This document shows positions 1-9,996 of a DNA stretch of 64,000 bases, in pieces. Position 1 is the first letter of the stretch. Every line of letters begins with the position of its first letter. The position numbers were made by a program, and so were the translations under genes. The notes under the pieces were generated by a model. That model was not told where the DNA came from. It did no database searches and was given only the letters and a program-made list of their open reading frames with translations. This DNA comes from Enterobacter sp. EA-1 (GTDB taxonomy: Bacteria > Pseudomonadota > Gammaproteobacteria > Enterobacterales > Enterobacteriaceae), in assembly GCA_002886105.1 (NCBI GenBank), contig CP025776.1, positions 1,488,001 to 1,552,000 of the forward strand, in the 5' to 3' direction.

Positions 1-143
1 CCGTGCTTAAGCAGGATTATAAGTCACCCTTATTGCCTCAAACCATTTATGTCTTATACCGCCGCGGCATAACTGAATAGAGTCAAAATACGCAATAAAA
101 CGACGGTGCGTTAACCCGCCGCCGTCCTGACAGGAGAGGCAAC

Positions 144-893
144 ATGCCATTTTCAGATTATAAAGTCGCCTGGTTACCGGCGCGTCCGCCGGAATGGGCG
201 AAGCTGATTGTTGAACGTTTGTGCAAGGAAGGCATCACGGTACACGCGGTTGCCCGCCGCCGGGAACAACTGGCGGCGCTGGCGGACCGGACCGGCTGCA
301 TTCCTCACGCGTTGGATGTGGCGGATCTCGATGCGCTCACCCGCCTGTGCAGCGATTTGCAGGTCGACATACTGGTTAACAACGCCGGGGTTTCCCGCCC
401 GGGTTCCATTCTCAGCGCCGATGAAGAAGCCATTGATACGCAGGTGGATGTTAACCTGCGTGCGGTGCTGCACCTGTGCCGCCTGCTGGTGCCGGGGATG
501 GTAGCGCGCGACTGCGGCCATATCATCAATATCACCTCGATAGCCGCCATTTATAACTTCAACGGCAACTCGATTTACCACGCCACCAAAGCGGGCGTGC
601 ATGCCTTATCCTCGCCAGTTACGTGTTGACTGTTACGGCAAACGCGTGCGTGTGACCGAAATCTGCCCCTGCCGCGTGGCGACAGACATTTTCGGCAATG
701 TCTCTGGCGACCATGAAGATGCGCGCAAACGCTTTATTGAGGGTTTTGAACTGCCGCAGGCCAGCGACATTGCGGACTGCGTGGCCTTTGCCGCACCGGT
801 GGCGGTGAACATTGGCAACATTGAAATCATGCCAACGTTACAGGTGCCTCGGCGGCTTGTCCACTATGCGCCCTCGGCGAACACACGCTCTGA
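144..893 (+). CDS. SDR family NAD(P)-dependent oxidoreductase (YdfG-like)
   Basis: Short-chain dehydrogenase/reductase of about 248 residues, probably a cytosolic hydroxy-acid or alcohol dehydrogenase. The catalytic YxxxK is visible as YHATK, and NNAG occurs at the expected place. The N-terminal Rossmann glycine motif is masked in the direct reading: two compensating one-base shifts between about 170 and 210 turn LVTGASAGMGEAIVE into nonsense. Another break near 605-640 and one near 850 split the rest; the restored C-terminus stops at 891-893. The start has a good GGAG-type ribosome site at 131-137. It lies 11 bases upstream of an amino-acid ABC permease gene, so it is probably co-transcribed with it. 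Substrate unknown. Confidence 0.75.
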
Positions 894-904
894 AGGAGAC
901 CCTC

Positions 905-1593
905 ATGGCGCTCGATTTTCCGCTGTGCTGACCGGCCAACATGGCGACATGATCGTCCGGGGGCGACGGTTACGCTGGAACTGGCGTTGGGCGCCCGGCT
1001 ACTGGCCATGTTCATCGCGCTGTTGTTGGTGATTATCCGCCTGAGTGCAAACCGCTACGCCACGCGGCTGGTGGCGGCCTATGTTTCGTATCACCGCAAT
1101 GTGCCGACGCTTATCCAGTTAATGATGTGGTATTTCGCCATTCCCACGCTGCTGCCGGAGTCGGTGCAGATGTGGGTCAACGACCTCAATGCCGAGTTTC
1201 TGTTTTCGATGTTTGCCCTTATTCGTGCCGGTGCGGCTTACTTTTCCGAGGATATCCGCAGCGGGTTGCGGGCCATTCCGGATGGGCAGAACGAGGCGGC
1301 CCGCGCGCTGGGCATGGGTTATATGCGGGCGATGGGTTCCGTCATTTTGCCGCAGGGGATCCGTAATGCATTGCCGTCGTTGATTAACCACAGCGTACTG
1401 CTGTTTAAAAACACCAGCCCCCGGCAATGGTGATCGGCGTAACGGAACTCACTTACGTGACGCGCGATCTCGAAAACCAGACCTTCCGTACCTTTGGAAG
1501 CCTATGCGATCGGCACGGTGGGGTATCTGGCGTTTTCGCTGTTGTTGATGGGGCTGGGCGCGTCGTCGTTTTCAACGTGCCTACGCGAGGTAA
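905..1593 (+). CDS. Polar amino-acid ABC transporter permease (GltJ/HisQ type), first subunit
   Basis: Inner-membrane permease of the HisM/GltJ family. The EAA-type cytoplasmic loop is clear: RAIPDGQNEAARALGMGY, then VILPQGIRNALPSL. Several hydrophobic segments flank it. The ATG at 905 follows AAGGAGACCCTC. Frame breaks occur near 925-970, 1425 and 1490-1565; the restored C-terminus RRFQRAYAR stops at 1591-1593, five bases before the next permease. The gene forms a transporter with the following permease and ATPase. No periplasmic binding protein is present in the window; it may lie to the left. Transport of a polar amino acid is inferred from the family; the specific ligand cannot be told. 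Confidence 0.75.
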
Positions 1594-1598
1594 GCGCC

Positions 1599-2292
1599 GT
1601 GTTTGATTTTTTCACCATATTACATGACCACGGCATGCTGTTCCTGATGGGCGCAGTACCGAATGGTCCGCTGGGCGGCGTGCTGTGCACGCTGGTTATC
1701 CTCGCTACTGGCCGTTGTCCTTTCGTTCCCGCTTGGCGTGCTGGTGGGGCTGGCACGGTTATCGCCGTGGCGCTGGTTAAACTGGCCTGCCGCCTGCTGG
1801 GTTTACACCCCTGCGCGGCATCCCGCTGATGATGGTGGTGTTCTGGACCTATTTCTGCGTGCCGTTGCTGATTGGTCAGAACATCAGCGGCTTCTCCACC
1901 ATGCTCTGTACGCTGGTGATTTATGAGAGCGCCTATATTGCCGAGGATCGTACGCGGCGGCATCCGAGGCGCTGCCGCACGGGCAGTATGAAGCGTCACG
2001 CGCGCTGGGGATGAGCCATCTGAAGACCCTGCGGTTGGTGATTTTGCCGCAGGCGCTGTTTAATTCGCTGCCAAGCCTCGTGAGCCAACTGGTGTCGATC
2101 ATTAAAGACAGCACGCTGGGCTATGTCATTAACGTGCCGGAGCTGACATACGCCGCCAATCAGGTGAGCAATCAGCTACTGACCAAACCGTTCGAGGTCT
2201 TCGCCATTGTCGCGCTGAGCTACTACATCATCTGTTTTAGTCTGACCGGCTGGCAAACCGGCTTGAGAGGTGGGTGGAGGAAAAGCGCCTGA
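1599..2292 (+). CDS. Polar amino-acid ABC transporter permease (GltK type), second subunit
   Basis: Second permease of the same transporter. It starts at a GTG at 1599 (VFDFFTILHDHG) and ends at TGA 2290-2292. Visible family features are the EAA loop YEASRALGMSHLKTLRLVILP and a following LFNSLPSLVSQLVSIIKDS segment typical of GltK/GlnP proteins. Five or so hydrophobic helices are expected. Frame breaks lie near 1700, 1805 and 1945-1975. Spacing to the first permease is five bases, so translation is probably coupled. Confidence 0.75.
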
Positions 2293-2370
2293 GCGCTAAA
2301 GCACAACCCGGCAGGCGTGAGACTGACGCGGAGTTACTCTTGCCGACAGCAATCTGAATAAGGAAACACC

Positions 2371-3101
2371 ATGATCCCGATGATTTTATTTAATCAGGTT
2401 AACAAATGGTACGGCGAGTACCGGTGCCGACGACCTGAGTGCGGAAGTGAAGGCGGGCGAAGTGGTGGTGGTCTGCGGGCCATCCGGCTCGGGAAAATCG
2501 ACGCTGATTCGCACGGTTAACCGCACCGGAGCCAATAGAAAAGGGCAGATCCTGTTTGATGGTATCGATATCCACGGCAGCAGCACGCGCCTTAATCAGT
2601 TGCGTACGCGCATCGGCTTTGTGTTCCAGAACTTCCAACTTGTTCCCACACGTTTCGGTGCTGGACAATATCATGATGTCGCCGGTCAAAGTGCTGGGTG
2701 TGAAACGGTCGGAAGCACGTAAGCACGCCGGGGAATTACTGGAAAGGGTCGGGCTGTCGCACAAAGCGAATGCTTATCCGGCGCAGCTTTCTGGCGGGCA
2801 ACAGCAGCGGGTGGCGATTGCCCGTGCGCTGGCGATGAAACCGCCGGTGATGCTGTTTGATGAGCCGACTTCAGCGCTGGATCCGGAAATGGTCGGTGAA
2901 GTGTTGAGCGTGATGCGCTCGCTGGCGCAGGAGGGGATGACCATGTGTGTTACTCACGAGATGCACTTTGCCCGTGATGTGGCGGACACCATCTGGTTTA
3001 TGGATCAGGGGCGGATTCTGGAAAAATCCACGCCGGAAGCGTTCTTTCAGGCACCGAAGCACCCACGCGCGCAGCGCTTTTTAAGCGATTTGATCAACTG
3101 A
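2371..3101 (+). CDS. Polar amino-acid ABC transporter ATP-binding protein (GlnQ/GltL type)
   Basis: ATPase of the amino-acid transporter, about 243 residues. Walker A reads GPSGSGKST, the signature is LSGGQQQR, Walker B is [14 protein letters not shown], and the switch histidine lies in [15 protein letters not shown], all as in GlnQ-type proteins. The start ATG at 2371 follows AAGGAAAC. Frame breaks fall near 2425 and 2640-2700. The 3' end overlaps the convergent diguanylate cyclase gene by 21 bases, so the two transcription units meet tail to tail without an obvious terminator. Confidence 0.85.
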
Positions 3102-3865
3102 TGCCTGCATAACCGCAGCACGGGGGTTAGCAGGCTTTCGCTGGCGGAAAAAATCCTCATGCAACGCCACCTGATTGCGCCCGCGTTTTTTGGCCGTGTA
3201 CAGCGCCGTGTCCGCTGCGCTGTACAGCGTTTCGAAGTCGCTCTCTTTCGCGCCGAGACTGACGCCAAAACTGGCCGTGACCCACTGCCCGGGCAGCACC
3301 TCCAGCGGTGAGGCATTGAGCGAGGCATGAATATAGCTGGCGATAATCATCGCCTCTTCAATGCGCGCTTCAGGCAGCACAATGGTGAACTCCTCGCCGC
3401 CCACGCGACCAATCGCTGCGCTTTGCGGCACAGCGCGGCGCACGCGCGACACCAGCGAGCAGATCACCCGGTCGCCCATCGGGTGACCGTACTCGTCGTT
3501 AATGCGTTTGAAATGGTCAATATCCAGCAGGATCAGCGCAACGCTGCCGGTGGTCAGCCCCTGATTGATCTGGTTGATGATCGCGCTGCGGTTGAACACC
3601 GCCGTCAGTGGATCGTGCGTCGCTTCATACTCCAGACGCGCCGCCAGTTGCTGGAGTTGCTCGTTCATGCGGTTTAGCTCACGCTCCGCGCGGTCGCTGC
3701 GTGAAATCAGACGATACGATTCGCGGATCAGACGCTGATAGTGTTTGGCGACCCCCACAGCTTCTCACGGCACGCATCGGCAGTGAGCTGACGATCGGCG
3801 GCGGCCAGCCGGGCATCTTCGAGAACGGAATACTCCTCCCGGAACAGCTCATTGATATCTAGCAT
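3081..3865 (-). CDS. siaD: SiaD-like diguanylate cyclase
   Basis: Last gene of a SiaABCD-like operon. The C-terminal GGDEF domain has an intact active-site motif (GGEEF, around residue 140 of the restored protein) and a recognisable [18 protein letters not shown] metal/substrate loop. An N-terminal helical region of about 75 residues ([20 protein letters not shown]...) probably mediates contact with SiaC, as known for the Pseudomonas aeruginosa family. The ATG at 3865 overlaps the siaC stop by seven bases (coupled translation). One frame break lies near 3760. Product: c-di-GMP, inferred from the motif. No RxxD inhibitory site was evident to me. Confidence 0.75.
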
Positions 3866-4276
3866 GCGTTGATGTCCGGAATAAGAAACACCGCCAGCGA
3901 AGGGAAGTCGATACGCAACTCCTGACCAAACTCTTCGGAGATATCGTCTTCGGCGTCGTAGTACCAGTGCAGTTCGCAGGGGACGTCCTGCCCGGCGTGA
4001 TCGTTCAGGCTTTCAAACAGGGTGAACAGCAGCTTGGTGCTGGAACTGTTGAAATAGCTCAACGCAACGTGCAACTGCACCGGCGTTGGCGTTTGCGGTC
4101 GGGTTTGCAGCCAGCTTTCCGTTGCGTCCAGTAACGGGCGGAAGAACGCGGCGGCGTTTTCCGGGTAGGCTTCACCTTTGAGCAGCAGTCGCTGCGCGGC
4201 AAAATCGAACTTCACCTCCGGCGTGGCGGCGGTGGCGGTCAGCTCAATCGGGGGGCGTCAGTGTCGTATCAGTCAT
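3859..4276 (-). CDS. siaC: SiaC-like DUF1987 partner-switch protein
   Basis: Small cytosolic protein of about 138 residues matching SiaC (DUF1987): a conserved GEAYPENAAAFF segment, the phosphorylation region YFNSSSTKLLF, and LHWYYDAEDDISEEFGQE. In Pseudomonas, unphosphorylated SiaC binds and activates SiaD, SiaB phosphorylates it and SiaA dephosphorylates it. I place the start at ATG 4276 (MTDTTLTPP...). A run of six G at 4250-4255, one too many, shifts the frame; otherwise the reading starts at GTG 4215. It ends at TAG 3859-3861, overlapping siaD. Confidence 0.75.
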
Positions 4277-4848
4277 GGCAAAGGTTGCCTTTAAGTGAAA
4301 GGCGGAGAGGTTGCCTGCCGCCAGTGGATGAATGCGATATTCCAGCGGTGCGCTGGTATCCCGCGCCATGGTCAGCAAACCGATGTTCGCGCGCCTTTGC
4401 TGGTCGTCGGCGCTTCTGCGCGCAGTCCCTGCTTCCGAGGCATCGCGAATTTCCGCCTGCGTCATCGTACGCAGGACTTCGAGGTTGGTTTGCAACAGGG
4501 AAGAGGCTTCCGGCCCCACGAGGTTTGCGGTTTCGAGGTAATAGTGGGCGGTGTCCATATGGAAGCAGACAGAGCCAAAACGCAGCTCATCCTGACCGGT
4601 GCATAAAAGCGCTCGTCGGAGGAGTAGCGCACAATGTTTGCCCCATCTCGATAAACACCGAGAACAGTTTACGGCGCGTGACGGCGGAAGATTCGTGCTT
4701 ATCGAGCCATGCGAATGACGTCGCCCAGCGAAACGATATGCTGCTGAGAAAAATAACCCGTATAAAACAGCTCAACGGCGTTTTGCCGTTGCAGGGTAAA
4801 AAGGGGTAACAGGACGGCTTCTTTGCCCTGCAGGTCGTTTATTTGCAT
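4244..4848 (-). CDS. siaB: SiaB-like protein kinase (DUF6272)
   Basis: GHKL-type serine/threonine kinase homologue of about 195 residues. After restoring frames, the N-box QNIVRYS and a G-box-like SKGANIGLLTMAR are seen, matching SiaB, which phosphorylates SiaC. The start MQINDLQGKEAV lies eight bases after the siaA stop. Frame breaks occur near 4430, 4575, 4640 and 4700. The true 3' end is uncertain: the direct reading shares its frame with the beginning of siaC and stops at 4244, but an upstream frame shift could end it before siaC instead. Confidence 0.65.
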
Positions 4849-4856
4849 GCTTTTAT

Positions 4857-6051
4857 CTACCAGCGAAAACCAAACCATGTCATGTCGTCACGGGACGCCT
4901 GTTGCCCCTGCCAGCCTTTCAACGCCTTTAGCAGCGCGTCGGAAAGACCGGACATCGGCAACGCGCGGTGTTGCGCCAACAATGACTGAATACGTTTCTT
5001 ACCAAACATGATGTCGCGGGCCGCCGGGCTGGTCGGTCGCGCCATCGGACACCAGCAAAAAAGTATCGCCACGTTGCAGGGGTGCCGAATAACGCTGCCA
5101 CTGATAGTCTTCCGGCGTATCGGTATAGCCGATGCCTTTGCGGCAACTCTCCAGCGCGACAACGTGATCGGCCTCTGCGCTGAGCATAAAGGCGTGCATA
5201 CGGGCGCTGGCCCAACTGACCTGTGCGGTGTCGACATACAGAGCAATAGCGTCGCAACCGTCGTTCGACTGGCTGCGATCGGCGGAAGGGTGCACCCTGG
5301 CTTAGCGTCTGTTTAATGTGTTGATTGATATGGCTAAGCAGTTGCTCTGGTGCCTCCGCCGGGGGCTAGAGTGAGCGCTTTTCCAGCGCCGAAGAGAAAA
5401 TAAATGTCATAAATGCGCCGGGAACACCGTGGCCGGTACAGTCCGCCAGCACCATCAGCCAGCCACTTTCACTGCGCTGAAAGGCATAAATATCCCCCAA
5501 CGCAGTCGCGCGGATGCCAGTACAAACACCAGTCCTCCAGTGTTTGTTCAATGGTATTGCGCGAACGGCTCAGCATCGATTCCTCGGATAATGCGTGCGT
5601 ACTCAAGGCTTTGCATAATTTGCAAATGCTGTTTGGCCTGCAAATCCGACACGGTGCGAATCAGGTCGATGCCCAGACCAATCCCGATGTACTGCCCCTG
5701 CTGGGTGAGAATAAAACCTTCCGTCACCGCTTTATCACCGGTTTCGATGACCCGTTCCGACAGGTACTCCAGACCGGCATCGGCATCGACGATCAGCGGG
5801 CTTTTTATCCATAAAGGCGATGCAGCTTTTCCTGATCGTAAAAGTTCATGGAAAAAGGGGCGGCTCATCTGCGACAAAAAAATGTGGCGGTTAATCATGC
5901 CAATAGGACGATGGTTCTCCAGCACCGGCAGGCCAATCAACGCATTATGTTCGTTAAACAGCGACATCACCTGTGCATTGTTGCTGTCTGGCGTTACGGC
6001 GAGGCGCAAAATACCGGCGTTAAGCTGTCGGGATGAAAGCGGGATATCCAT
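4857..6051 (-). CDS. siaA: SiaA-like SpoIIE/PP2C phosphatase with N-terminal CBS-like domain
   Basis: About 397 residues. The C-terminal half is a SpoIIE-type serine/threonine phosphatase: the metal-binding motif reads VLADCTGHGVPGAFMT and a later LLVSDGATDQPGG matches. The N-terminal ~170 residues contain a CBS-like pair (LIGLPVLENHRPIGMINRHIFL and LTQQGQYIGIGLGIDLIR). The Pseudomonas SiaA is a membrane sensor with HAMP; no transmembrane segment is seen here, so the input is probably a cytosolic ligand. Frame breaks near 5030, 5290, 5370, 5535 and 5820. It is the first gene of the operon, and its likely role is to dephosphorylate SiaC. Confidence 0.7.
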
Positions 6052-6144
6052 GTTCGGGCAGAACCTGATAATGAGAATATTCTTAGGTTAGGGCGGGTTT
6101 GTGACGGTTTGATTTCAGGTCAGTAAGCCGATGAATAACGGAGA

Positions 6145-6296
6145 TTATGGCTCTTTAAGCCAAATCTCAGCCAGATGCTCGGCCATTAAGGCGTGGGCAG
6201 AAAGATGCGTGAACGATCGCAGGCAATGAACGCCACACAGCTTTCGGATTGTGTTTTTCTGAACTGGCAAGCAGATTTATTGCTGGCGTTGTAGAC
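6145..6296 (-). other. Possible 3' remnant of an unidentified gene
   Basis: Between siaA and the toxin-antitoxin remnant the minus strand reads SCVAFIACDRSRIF and, one frame over, LMAEHLAEIWLKEP followed by a stop at 6145-6147. This looks like the C-terminal end of a gene with no upstream portion in the window. I do not recognise the protein. It may equally be non-coding. Confidence 0.2.
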
Positions 6297-6322
6297 GGAA
6301 ATTGCCTTTTGAGGCAATTTCC
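6297..6322. promoter_or_regulatory. Perfect inverted repeat upstream of a toxin-antitoxin remnant (operator candidate)
   Basis: GGAAATTGCC-TTTTGA-GGCAATTTCC is a perfect 10-base inverted repeat with a 6-base loop, 36 bases upstream of the toxin start. Type II toxin-antitoxin operons are normally autoregulated through such palindromes, so it is probably the antitoxin operator. A terminator is less likely because no T run follows. Confidence 0.5.
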
Positions 6323-6357
6323 TGTCAGTGTTACTATCGAGTCATGGAGGATCTCAC

Positions 6358-6452
6358 GTGTTCAACGTGATTTTGCACGAGGACGTGCCTGCTGAGATTG
6401 CTTGCTTGCGTTCGCAAGATTAGAGGAGATGTTAGCCTGTGAAAAAATCTAA
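6358..6452 (+). pseudogene. RelE/HigB-type toxin remnant with internal deletion
   Basis: The reading from GTG 6358 gives VFNVILHEDVPAEIACLRS, which resembles the N-terminus of chromosomal HigB/RelE-like toxins. In another frame the same short stretch gives ARLEEMLACEKI and a stop at 6450-6452, typical of the C-terminus of such toxins. The central ~80 codons, including the catalytic region, are absent. It therefore looks like a toxin inactivated by an internal deletion while the antitoxin downstream was kept. Confidence 0.5.
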
Positions 6453-6718
6453 AGGTGTCGCATGGAAACGGTGCGGGCAGAGTTGATGTCTGATCCCGAT
6501 GTTCAGGCGGCGTATGAGGCGGAGGAGCGGAAAATGCGTTTACAGGCGATGCTCGCGTCGCCATGCCGGGCTTACTCGGGCGCAGGTGGCTGAGCGTATG
6601 GGGGGTGACGCCGCCGACTGTCTCGCGTATGGAAGCCAATGTGATTAAAGCGAGCCTTGAGACGTTGGCCCGGTACGCCAGAGCCTGTGGCATTAAACAT
6701 CCTCAAATTACGCTTTAA
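6439..6718 (+). CDS. XRE-family antitoxin (HigA-like)
   Basis: Restored product is about 92 residues: an N-terminal dimerisation region ending METVRAELMSDPDVQAAYE, then a helix-turn-helix (RRHAGLTRAQVAERMGVTPPTVSRMEA). Start is probably GTG 6439 (VKKSKGVA...), overlapping the toxin remnant; ATG 6462 is an alternative. Three one-base shifts interrupt it, including an extra G in the run at about 6600. It probably binds the palindrome at 6297-6322. Its cognate toxin appears deleted, so it may act as an orphan antitoxin or regulator. Confidence 0.65.
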
Positions 6719-6750
6719 ACGCAGCCAGCCGAATATATAGTAAAAAAAAA

Positions 6751-6776
6751 GCCCGCACTTGTCAGGCGGGCAAAAA
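6751..6776. terminator. Bidirectional intrinsic terminator
   Basis: GCCCGC-ACTTGTCAG-GCGGGC hairpin followed by AAAAAA on the plus strand and preceded by a run of nine A. It would serve the antitoxin gene (+) and the convergent dehydrogenase gene (-). Confidence 0.7.
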
Positions 6777-6885
6777 ATACTGGAAGCAATGTCGTACCGA
6801 ATACCTGAGTGTTTGACTCAACTATTCGGTAATGAGAAAGATAATCTTTATCATCTTAACAATCAACCCCGCATTGAGTGTGGGA

Positions 6886-7916
6886 TCATGCACTTAATGC
6901 ATCCAGCGCCACAAACTCGCTCCAGCTCACCTCATCAATGTGAATGCCTTCCTGCTGACGACGGGCATAAGCGCGCCGTTCCGGCTCTCCCGGGATCTGC
7001 ACATCGCGGCCTTGCTGGTCGTTGCGCACCCAGTCCACCTGCGCCAGAAGTTCCTGCTGATAGTGCTCGCCTGCGCCCAAACGCTGCGGGTCAAACAGAA
7101 TCGACAACATGTTGTTGATAATGCCCGCGCGGGAGGAATTTGATGGCTTTCCGTTTCGCCGCCGGTCAACGAGCAGGCTGCAAATCAGCGACAGCCCTGC
7201 ACCTTTATGACCGCCAAAGGGCAGCAGTGCGCCACGGGGTTCGGTCATTAATACACCGGGATCGGTGGTCGGCTGGCCGTTGGCATCCACCGCGCAACCT
7301 TCAGGAATTTGCCGACCTTCATTCCGGTGCTACGCGGGCTTTATTCCCGGCGATGGCGCTGGTGGCGAAATCCAGCACCACCGGCGGGCGGTTCTGTAAC
7401 GGGATGCCGACGCAAAACGGATTGGTGCCAAGCCGGGGGCGCAGACCCTCGAACGGCAACACCGCCGATGGGGCGGCGACGTTGGCAAAATGGATCGATA
7501 CCAGCCCGGCGTCGGCGACCTGTTCCGCCCACGCCCCAATACGCCCCAGATGATGTGAATTCGCCAGACCGACAATCGCCACGCCAAATTGCCGGACGCG
7601 CTCGATACCGGCGGTCATCGCTTGTTCGCCCAGCAACTGACCAAACCCGTGTTCGCCCTCAAAGGAGAGGATTGGCCCGGCGTCACGCACGGTTTTCAGT
7701 TCAGCATTGGCGTTAAGATCGCCTGCCAGAATCGCACGGATATAGCGGGGCAGCAACGTCACACCATGGGAATCGTGGCCTTTTAACGAGGCTTCCACCA
7801 GGGTTATCCGCAACTTTTTTCGCGATCTCCGGTGCGGTATTCACCCGCACCAGATGCTGTTGCAGCAATACGCGCAAATGTTGATGTGAAAATAGAGGCA
7901 TAATCCCTGTACTCAT
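6886..7916 (-). CDS. Malate/L-lactate dehydrogenase family oxidoreductase
   Basis: NAD(P)-dependent 2-hydroxyacid dehydrogenase of the LDH2/MDG2 family (AllD, YlbC, ComC relatives), about 343 residues. Family features: VEASLKGHDSHGVTLLPRYI near the N-terminus, GLANSHHLGRIGAWAEQVA (catalytic His region), VVLDFATSAIAGNKARVA and LLPFGGHKGAGLSLICSLL. The start is one of two ATG codons (7916 or 7901). Frame breaks near 7130-7170, 7310 and 7800. It is divergent from an SsuA/TauA-type ABC transporter operon, suggesting that the transported compound or its product is a 2-hydroxyacid such as sulfolactate; this is inference only. Confidence 0.8.
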
Positions 7917-8128
7917 AGAGGATAATAAAGAGGTGTTTTCGACTATAACGACGATATATTTGTTACATAACCATTAAAAATAACTATCCTTTGCCATTTA
8001 TTGAATAATGCCGCGAAGCAAAAACTATTTTTAATTTTCAACTAAGCATTGCTGATTAAATCATTTCCTTTTGCTTTCCCGCCAGCCAATCATTTTCTGC
8101 TGATAACAACGATACTCTGGGGACAGGC

Positions 8129-9163
8129 ATGAACACATTAAACAGGACGCTTGCCGGGGCGCTGGCAATTTTTACATTAAGCGGCGTGAGCCATTCTGTA
8201 TTCGCCGAAGGGAAAATCAGCATTGCGCAGCAGTTTGGCATTGGCTATTTAATTCTCGATGTGGTGCGCGACCAGCAACTGATCGAAAAAGAGGGGAAAA
8301 AAGCGGGGCTGGATATCACCGTCGACTGGCGCACCATATCCGGTGCCACCGGCATGAATGAAGCCTTGCTCTCTGGTGCGTTAGATGTTGCGTCAGCCGG
8401 TGTGCCGCCGCTGCTGACGCTGTGGGATCGCACCAAAGGGAAGCAAAATGTCAAAGCCATTGCTTCGCTGGGATCGATGCCTAACTACCTGCTCAGTAAT
8501 AATCCGGCGGTAAAAAGTATTAAAGATTTGACCGATAAGGACCGAATTGCGGTACCGGCTGCTGGTGTCGGTTTCCAGTCACGGACATTACAGATTGAAA
8601 CCGCTAAATTATATGGCGACGACGATTTTAAACGTTTTGATAAAATTAGCGTCAGCCTTCCGCACCCGGATGCCAGCGCGGCATTAATAGCCGGAGGGTC
8701 GGAAATTACTACCCATTCTCCAGCCCGCCGTTTCAGTATCAGGCGCTGGAACATGATAATGTGCATAAAATTCTCAGCTCCTATGATGTCTTAGGCGGGC
8801 AGGCAACATTTAATGTGCTTTATACCACCGAGAAATTCCACGATGAGAATCCAAAAACCTATCAGGCATTTTATCGCGCGCTGAACGAAGCGGCGAAAAT
8901 CATTAATGCCGACAAAAATGCAGCAGCGGAAACCTATATTCGCGTCGAAAAATCCCGCCTGCCATTACCGCTGGTGCAGAAAATTGTTAACGATCCTGAG
9001 ATAAGCTTCACCGTCTCCCCCGGAACGTACCGGCGTGTATGCCGAAAAACTCCATGAACTGGGGGTACTGGAAAAACAGAGCCAGCTCGTGGAAAGACTA
9101 TTTCTTCGACGAGGCGTGGGAAAACCCAGTGCAGTTAAGCGGCAACGCAGGAGACACCGATGA
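8129..9163 (+). CDS. ABC transporter substrate-binding protein (SsuA/TauA/NitT type)
   Basis: Periplasmic binding protein of about 344 residues with a clear signal peptide (hydrophobic core LAGALAIFTLSGVSHSVFA, cleavage after AFA-like FAE). The mature domain has ISGATGMNEALLSGALDVASAG and AVPAAGVGFQSRTLQIE, typical of the aliphatic sulfonate/nitrate/taurine family. Frame breaks near 8710, 9025 and 9080. The stop is either the TGA at 9161 overlapping the next ATG or the TGA at 9177. First gene of a three-gene transporter operon. Ligand unknown; an organosulfur compound is plausible from the family and from the sulfate-ester genes nearby. Confidence 0.8.
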
Positions 9164-9996
9164 CAATGCATCCGAGTGACGGCCCCTTGTTGCAGGTCAG
9201 CAACGTGAATATTGAATACCGCACGCGCGAGCGCCGTGCGCGCCACCCACGATGTCAGTTTTGATGTCTGGCCGGGCGATCGCTTTATCCTGCTTGGGCC
9301 TTCCGGTTGCGGGAAGTCGAGCCTGCTGAAGGCCGCTGGCGGTTTCCTCCACACCACGCAGTGGGCAACTCTCGCTGGCAGGTTCGGTCATTACCTCCCG
9401 GCCCGGAACGGATGATGGTGTTTCAGGAGTTCGATCAGTTGCCGCCGTGGAAGACGGTACTGGAAAATGTGATGTTTCCGCTGCTGGCAAGTCGCAAAGC
9501 CAGCCGGGCGGAAGCCAAAGAGACCGCGTTGCATTTTCTGCATAAAGTGGGGCTGGCTGAGTTTGCTGATGTGATGCCGCATATGCTCTCCGGCGGCATG
9601 AAACAGCGTGTCGCCATTGCCCGCGCGCTGGCGATGAAACCGCGTATTTTGCTGATGGATGAACCCTTTGCGGCGCTGGATGCGCTCACCCGTCGTACCA
9701 TGCAGGAAGAGTTGCTGGCGCTGTGGGAAGAGGAGCGTTTTACGCTGCTGTTTGTCACCCACTCAATTGAAGAGGCGCTGGTGGTCGGAAGCCGCATTCT
9801 GGTGCTTTCCCGCACCGGCCGAGTCAGAGCGGAGCTCAATTGCCATCAGTTTGGCCTGAATGATTTCGGCAGCGAGGCGTTCCAGCACGCTGCGCGCCAT
9901 ATCCACGATCTGTTGTTCCCGACAAACGGGGCCAGCCCATCCCCTTCATCTGGTGAGGAACCCGCGTATGTCGCAGCCACCGTACATCCGTCCTGA
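9160..9996 (+). CDS. ABC transporter ATP-binding protein (SsuB/TauB type)
   Basis: ATPase partner of the preceding binding protein. Walker [10 protein letters not shown], signature LSGGMKQR, Walker [14 protein letters not shown] and switch [15 protein letters not shown] are all visible. The ATG at 9160 overlaps the binding-protein stop. Frame breaks near 9235 and 9330-9400. The 3' end is ambiguous: the direct frame runs to 9996 and overlaps the permease start by 29 bases, while a one-base shift would stop it just before ATG 9968. Confidence 0.8.

Noticed and set aside
174-602. Long ORFs on the strand opposite to real genes (for example 174-602, 1502-1999, 9846-10526, 17332-18027)
   Set aside because: These mirror the codon bias of GC-rich real genes on the other strand and lack ribosome sites and family features.
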